From positions 1 to 11,910 of the forward strand of contig NW_013651896.1 in NCBI RefSeq assembly GCF_000499385.1: a DNA stretch of 11,910 nt, given 5' to 3'. The DNA comes from Eimeria necatrix (Eukaryota > Apicomplexa > Conoidasida > Eucoccidiorida > Eimeriidae). This document shows, piece by piece, positions 7,733 to 11,910 of this stretch. Both the position numbers and the translations under genes were made by a program. Position 1 is the first letter of the stretch. Each line of letters begins with the position of its first letter. The notes below the pieces were generated by a model. That model worked only from the letters and a program-made list of their open reading frames with translations, had not been told where the DNA came from and made no database searches.

Positions 7733-8652
7733 ATGCTGCTGCAGGATCGGAGCCTCTCGGAGCCCCTGGAGGGGGCGTTGGGGGGGCGGCGGCTGGTGCT
7801 TCGGAAGCGCTGCCCGGGGCCCAAGTGCTGCAAAGCGGTGGCCCAAGTGGCTCGCTCGCGGGTAAGACTCCGGCCCTTTGCTGCGCAAGTGCATGCGCCA
7901 GTTTGCTGCTTCTCAGGGGGCCTCCACAAGGGAATTAGGTGAGCAAAAAAGAATTCAAAAAGTCCCAAAAAGGTCCAATTTGGCCTCAGGAAAGGCCCTG
8001 AGGAGCTCCCTGGAGAGAGGCAGCAGCCTCTCGGAGGCCTCCATGAAGGCAGCAGCAGCAGCGGCGCTCGCGGGCCTCTCCGATCGCTCTTTCGCGGAAA
8101 AGCTGCTGCAGCAAAAGGGCCAGGCGGACTTATTTGCTGCTGAACAGGTGCGCCAGCAGTCTTAGCAGCAGCAGCAGCAGCAGCAGGCTTTCACGTTTGC
8201 TGCAGCAGCAAAAGGCGGCGCGCAAGGAGCTGCAGCAGCTGCTCGCAGCAGACCGCCAGGACGAGGCCAGGGCCCGCGACCTCCAGCAGCAAAGAGTCCA
8301 CGCTGCAGCAGCAGAGCAGCAGCAGCAGCAGCAACTTGCAGAGACTCTCCACTTCGAAGAAAAGAAAGCAGCAGATGCGCTGCAGCAGGAACTTGCTGCT
8401 CTCGACTCCGAGGTTGCAGCCACAGAGACAGACGCAGCAGCAGCAGGCGAAAAGCTCGACGCGCTCATTGCTGCTGCAGCAGCAGCAGCAGCAGCAGCAG
8501 GTCCCGAGAAGCCCCAAGAAGCAGCGCAGCAGCTCGAGCAAGCAGCAGCGCATGCAGAAGCAGAAAAGCAGCAGCAGCAAACCGAAGAAGCCACTCGAGT
8601 GGCCACAATTGCAAAACACATCAACCAGAAGTCCCAAAAGCTGCTCGAAGAC

Positions 8653-8687
<35 letters not shown>

Positions 8688-8825
8688 GGAGCCTCCTGCT
8701 GCGCTGCAGTCCGTGGGCGAAGTCGAAGCAAAAGTGCTGTCAGCAGCACAAGAAAGCGAAGAGGAAGAGCAGCAGCAACTGGAAGCAAAGGAGCAGCAAG
8801 AGGCCGAAGCAGAAGAGGACAGCGA

Positions 8826-8860
<35 letters not shown>

Positions 8861-9563
8861 CAGCAACAACAGCAGCAGCAGCAGCAGAGGAGCCCGCAGC
8901 AGAGAAACCCGAACCGGAAGAGGCGGAAGAGGAAGCTGCAGCAAACGAGGAAGCGGAGCAGCAAGAAGGCTCTCAGGTGATGAAATTGAATTTAAATGAA
9001 TTTGAAATAAATTAAAATAAAATTAATTTAATTTAATTTAATTTAATTTAATTTAATTTAATTTAATTTAATTTAATATATTTGCAATTAGGAAGCAGCA
9101 AGTCCCGCGGTGACTGCAGCAGCAACCCAAGACTTGCTTTTCCTGCTGCGGCACCTGTCTGCTGCAGCGCCGCTTTCCAGCAGCAAAGGAGCAGCAGGAG
9201 TGCAGCAAAGTGGAAACAAAGGCGAAAAAGGAAAAGAAATAAATAAAATAAATAAAATAAATAAAATAAATGAAATAAATGAAATAAATAAAGAATTAGA
9301 AAAGGATTTGCTGCCTCTGGAACTCCAAGTTCCGCCCAAGTTGCACAAGGCGGCGGAGCCCGCCGATGCAGAACCTGAACTGGTAAGCTGCCGATCTTGG
9401 GCGAAAAAAATGCTGCAGCAAAGATTTTAAGCTTTTAAAATATATTTTTTTGCATTTTAATTCCATTTTTTAATTTATTTTGCACTTTTTTTCCACTTTC
9501 GCCTTCCTTAGGACGCCGCAGAGGAAGAACTCCCCGAGTTCTGGTTCGGCAACCGAGGAGCGG

Positions 9564-9622
<59 letters not shown>

Positions 9623-9667
9623 AAAGGCGCGAAACAAAAACTCTGGTGGCAGTACATGCTGGGCTGA
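7733..9667 (+). CDS. Coiled-coil Glu/Ala/Gln-rich protein, five or six exons, function unknown
   Basis: I do not recognise the family. The exon model is 7733-7861, 7917-7938, 7990-8147, 8206-8976, 9092-9382 and 9512-9667, about 508 residues. Donors are GTAAGA, GTGAGC, GTGCGC, GTGATG and GTAAGC; the last two acceptors, CAATTAG and CTTCCTTAG, are good. The introns are phase 0 except the one after the 22-nt exon (phase 1). The long exon is mostly helical: ARKELQQLLAADRQDEARAR, AETLHFEEKKAADALQQELA and ATRVATIAKHINQKSQKLLE, then Glu/Ala-rich. The last exon reads EEELPEFWFGNRGAEE, poly-Gln, and KGAKQKLWWQYMLG before TGA. The start is uncertain. An in-frame ATG at 7541 adds 64 residues, including a hydrophobic FAAIFFLFFFLACSPAF that would act as a recessed signal peptide, but it is encoded by a poly-T stretch that also looks like the pyrimidine tract of an acceptor at 7744. 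A second frame from ATG 7582 splices in phase straight to 7990, but has poorer GC at third codon positions. Confidence 0.75.
7917..7938 (+). other. Possible 22-nt microexon of the coiled-coil gene
   Basis: It lies between TTCTCAG (ends 7916) and G|GTGAGC, and encodes GASTREL plus one base. It converts the phase 0 end of the previous exon to the phase 1 start needed at 7990. The following 51 nt (7939-7989) have canonical intron ends and AT-rich content but are also stop-free and a multiple of three, so they could be retained. Confidence 0.5.
9024..9076. repeat. (TTTAA)n pentanucleotide repeat in an intron
   Basis: About ten units of ATTTA/TTTAA lie in the intron 8977-9091 of the coiled-coil gene. 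The intron begins CAG|GTGATG and ends AATTAG. Confidence 0.9.
9236..9294 (+). repeat. In-frame ATAAATAAA repeat encoding (Ile-Asn-Lys/Glu)n
   Basis: An AT-rich 9-bp repeat inside the exon 9092-9382 is read as EINKINKINKINEINEINKE. The other two forward frames contain TAA at each unit, so only one frame is open. It is the only AT-rich repeat found within a supported exon. Confidence 0.85.
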
Positions 9668-9878
9668 GGCTGCAGCAGCTTCAGATGAACTTCGGGAAGA
9701 AGAAAATCAACTTTTGCAAATTCCTGGAAAATTCTTTTTTGAATAATTGAAATAATAAGGCATTTCACCTGCAGCAAAACCCTTATTCAGGAATCCAAAG
9801 AAAACAAAAGAATACAAAAATAAATTAATTACTTTTTCGAGTTTAAAGTTGTCAAATCAAAAACACTGACGCATGCAA

Positions 9879-9922
<44 letters not shown>

Positions 9923-9973
9923 CTGCAGCGCCACTTCGCACTTGCAGACTGCTCAGCAGTTCAAAACACAAAC

Positions 9974-10004
<31 letters not shown>

Positions 10005-10314
10005 TGCAGCTGCAGCTGCCTCATCTGCAGCAGCAACTGCAGGTGAATGTTGCAGCTGCTGCCTCTGCTGCTGTTGCTGCAACAGCAGCAGCAGCCGCTG
10101 CCATTGTTGCTGCTGCCGCTGCTGCTGCTGCAGCCTCTCCAGCAGCAGCACCTGCTGTTGTTGCTGCATCCGCAGCAGCAAAAGCTGCTGCTATTGCTCC
10201 TGCTGCCGCTGCTGCTGCACCTGCAGCTGATGCTATTACTGCTGCATCTGCAGCAGCAGCAGCAGCAGCAGCAGCTGCTGCTGCTGCTGCTGCTGCACTA
10301 GCGCTTGAGCTCGA
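9668..10314. other. Spacer between two convergent genes
   Basis: The forward coiled-coil gene stops at 9667 and the reverse triphosphatase gene stops at 10315. AT-rich DNA (9740-9870) would suit polyadenylation regions. From 9880 to 10296 it is CTG/CAG, with open but repeat-only frames on both strands (Ala-, Leu- or Gln-rich). No gene is called. Confidence 0.55.
10253..10296. repeat. Perfect 44-bp CAG/CTG palindrome
   Basis: A (CAG)n arm ending at 10274 meets a (CTG)n arm starting at 10275 with no spacer; 22 bp pair on each side. It sits just past the stop codon of the triphosphatase gene. Confidence 0.92.
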
Positions 10315-10330
10315 CTAGCGCTTGAGCTCA
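10297..10330. repeat. 17-bp tandem duplication over the triphosphatase stop codon
   Basis: ACTAGCGCTTGAGCTC is present at 10297 and again at 10314. The two 17-bp units differ only at the last base (G or A). On the minus strand the inner copy supplies the final codons ELKR and the TAG stop; the outer copy repeats the TAG 17 bp further on. Confidence 0.93.
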
Positions 10331-10774
10331 ATAAGGTGGACTCTGCCGTCTGCGTCTTTGTGGGGAATCCAAGGCCCCGAAATGTGGGTTTTGTTTTGGG
10401 TGTACAGACACCTGGACTCTGCTTCGGGCTGCTTCAGAAAGTCCTGCAGCGAAGGAACTGCTGCTGCTGCGCTGCTGCTGCTGCTGCTGCTGCGCTGCTG
10501 CTGCTGCAGCATTTGCTGCACCACAGCTCTGTAAGCATAGTCCCCAATCAAAGGCAACTCCTCCGAAAGGTAATGTTTAAAAGCAACTTCTTCTGCTGCT
10601 GCCATTTGCACTTCTTCGAGGTCATCCCAGGGCCCCCGGGGGCCCCGGGGCCCCCGGGGCCCCAGCGGGGAGTTCAAAGCAGCAGCTAACTCCCGCAGCA
10701 AAGACAAGAAGGTGCAGCAAAGACACCACAGCGGCCGCGGGTCTCCTGTTTGCTGCAGGTGCAGCACGGCCTGT

Positions 10775-10830
<56 letters not shown>

Positions 10831-10902
10831 TTTTTCGCAGGTTTTGCTTTGGTTTGGTGTTTTACGTTTGCTTGAAACTACTTGCTTCGTATGTTTTACT
10901 AT

Positions 10903-10954
<52 letters not shown>

Positions 10955-11910
10955 TTTATTTATTTATTTATTTTAAAATTAGCCCCACAACAAAACTACT
11001 CCCAGCACACACACAAACCCCCAGGGGGCCCCCAAAACCCCCAGGGGGCCCCTGAAACCCTCAAAGGGCCCCTGGGGGCCCCCGGGGGCCCTGAAGCCCC
11101 CTGGAGGCCCCTGAGGGGCCCCCTGGGGGCCCCTGGGCCCCCCTGGGCCCCCCTGGGGCCCCCTGGGCCCCCCTGGGGCCCCCTGGGGCCCCCTGGGGCC
11201 CCCCGGGGGCCCCCTTTTGAAGAAAGGGAAAGCAGAAAGGGCTGAGGGGGCCCCACCCTGGCGATCTGGGAGGGGTGTAGCTCGAGCTCGACTTCGTGGG
11301 CCCAGCGGGCGGGGGGCCCCCCGCGGGCCTCCGGGGGGGCCCCCCAAGAGGGTTTAGTTTGCTGCTGCACTTTGGTCAAGTCCACGCGCAGCCCGCTGCG
11401 GTGGACGAGGCTTTGGCGCAGTCTGCGTCTGCGGAGGTCAAGTCCACGCGCAGCCCGCTGCGGTGGACGAGGCTTTGGCGCAGTCTGCGTCTGCGGAGCT
11501 GGGGGTCGGGGCCCCCGGGTACCCCGGGGGGGCCCCCGGGGGCCCCCGGGGGCCCCCCGCGGCCTGCGCGAGGGACCGCTGGAGGTCCTTGAGGTCCACT
11601 TTGTGCTCGAAGTTGAGGGCCAGCCTGTAGTCCACGCGGCCCCTGCCGGGGGCCTCCTCGGGGGGCCCCCCGGGGGGCCCCAAGTCCTCCGTGGAAGCAA
11701 AAGTGTCATCTTTGTCGGCCCCCGAATAAACATTCCACTGCAGCAAGTTCTTCTTGTAGAGTCCGGGGCTCTGCAGCAGCAGGCCCAGGCTCTCCACGCT
11801 CACGGGGCCCGCAAACGGGGCCCCCGGGGGCCCCCGGGGGCCCCTCTGCAGCCACTCCGGCCGCGTGCTGAAGCGCGCTGCTGCTTCCAAAGCCGGAATG
11901 TGGTAATAGT
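10315..11910 (-). CDS. mRNA 5'-triphosphatase (Cet1-like, tunnel family), 5' end outside window
   Basis: Removes the gamma-phosphate from nascent RNA 5' ends, the first step of mRNA capping, in the nucleus. Three features occur in the family's order: DYRLALNFE (matching the D-x-RIS-x-N-x-E strand), RRLRQSLVHRSGLRVDLTKV (the R-x-R-x-S ... DLTKV strands), then HEVELEL, whose glutamates form the C-terminal metal-binding motif. The N-terminal glutamate motif would lie upstream, beyond the window. Exon model on the minus strand: 11910-11523 (partial), 11428-11257 and 10770-10315. Junctions agree in phase: GTACCC donor with CTCCGCAG acceptor (phase 2), AGG|GTGGGG with GCACAG (phase 0). A helix-like LCCTFLSLLRELAAALNS follows as expected. 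About 110 further residues, including EVAFKHYLSEELPLIGDYAY, form a C-terminal extension I cannot assign. Gly-Pro-Arg-rich insertions from GGGGCCCCC repeats interrupt the domain. The family identification is firmer than the exact exon ends. Confidence 0.78.
10399..10410 (+). repeat. GGTGTACAGACA motif copy, antisense to the triphosphatase gene
   Basis: Exact 12-mer on the + strand within the reverse gene's last exon. On the coding strand it is read as part of CLYTQN. Confidence 0.85.
10901..10975. repeat. (ATTT)n repeat
   Basis: About eighteen ATTT units with one interruption (TTAATTT). The complementary strand brings TAA into frame, so it cannot be coding for the reverse gene. Confidence 0.95.
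11021..11217. repeat. GGGGCCCC-type GC-rich repeat
   Basis: Runs of CCCC and GGGG alternate with a 9-12 bp pseudo-period (CCCCCTGGGGCC and similar). The minus strand would encode Gly-Pro-Arg-rich, collagen-like sequence. Similar shorter blocks interrupt the exons at 11510-11560, 11650-11680 and 11815-11845, the spacer at 1308-1338 and the F-box exon at 1987-2012. Confidence 0.9.
11374..11497. repeat. 62-bp exact tandem duplication in the triphosphatase gene
   Basis: Positions 11374-11435 and 11436-11497 are identical as far as I can read by eye. The unit contains the coding sequence for the RRLRQSLVHRS to VDL strand and a CTCCGCAG acceptor. As 62 is not a multiple of three, both copies cannot be translated in one frame. 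Confidence 0.93.

Larger units (their letters stand above)
10771..11256 (-). other. Intron of the triphosphatase gene, made of repeats
   Basis: On the minus strand it starts AGG|GTGGGG and ends GCACAG|GCC, both phase 0, 486 nt. It contains three blocks: GGGGCCCC-type repeats (11021-11217), ATTT repeats (10901-10975) and a CAG run (10773-10827). Read through without splicing, the frame gives a collagen-like Gly-Pro-Arg tail and stops near 10996. Confidence 0.6.

Noticed and set aside
8130..8624. Cys/Ala/Ser-rich and Leu-rich minus-strand ORFs opposite the coiled-coil exon
   Set aside because: Antisense to a forward exon with a clear helical pattern and matching splice sites.
9920..10318. + strand Ala-rich ORF of 132 codons
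   Set aside because: Nearly pure GCT/GCA repeat translation with no ATG and no non-repetitive domain.

Overview
The window looks like nuclear DNA of an Eimeria species (apicomplexan coccidian), from a repeat-rich segment. Three kinds of evidence support this. (CAG)n/(CTG)n runs are everywhere and are read as poly-Gln, poly-Ala, poly-Ser or poly-Leu inside genes. Telomere-like AAACCCT/TTTAGGG tracts lie internally. Genes are interrupted by introns full of low-complexity DNA. The species cannot be named from the sequence alone. Because CAG repeats are stop-free in all six frames, most long ORFs here are shadows. I called genes only where a frame carries non-repetitive peptide, family motifs, or splice sites that agree in phase.

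Layout. 1-486: GCTA arrays interrupted by degenerate copies of a ~48-bp unit. The fourth copy (469-517) runs into the start of a probable exon. 487-1236: two candidate exons of an unrecognised Gln/Ala-rich gene, + strand. 1237-1833: AT- and CAG-rich spacer. 1834-4737 (possibly to 5233): F-box/leucine-rich-repeat protein gene, + strand, with a 573-nt intron that holds a long GCTA array. 4742-5485: segment bracketed by telomere-like tracts in opposite orientation. 5486-6530: short tandem repeats and perfect CAG/CTG palindromes, with no gene I can support. 6531-7540: AT-rich spacer. 7733-9667: coiled-coil protein gene, + strand, five or six exons with matching splice phases. 9668-10314: convergent spacer. 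10315-11910: mRNA 5'-triphosphatase (Cet1-like) gene, - strand, cut off at the window edge.

The genes do not form an operon-like system. The two with readable functions are housekeeping: a substrate adaptor of an SCF-type ubiquitin ligase and the first enzyme of mRNA capping. The more unusual content is structural. Stop-containing repeats (GCTA, TTTAGGG) lie outside exons, while stop-free CAG lies within them. At two loci a probable exon 5' end appears duplicated upstream. A 12-nt motif, GGTGTACAGACA, recurs five times exactly, all on the + strand. Exon coordinates are inferences from splice signals and phase; no transcript data were available.
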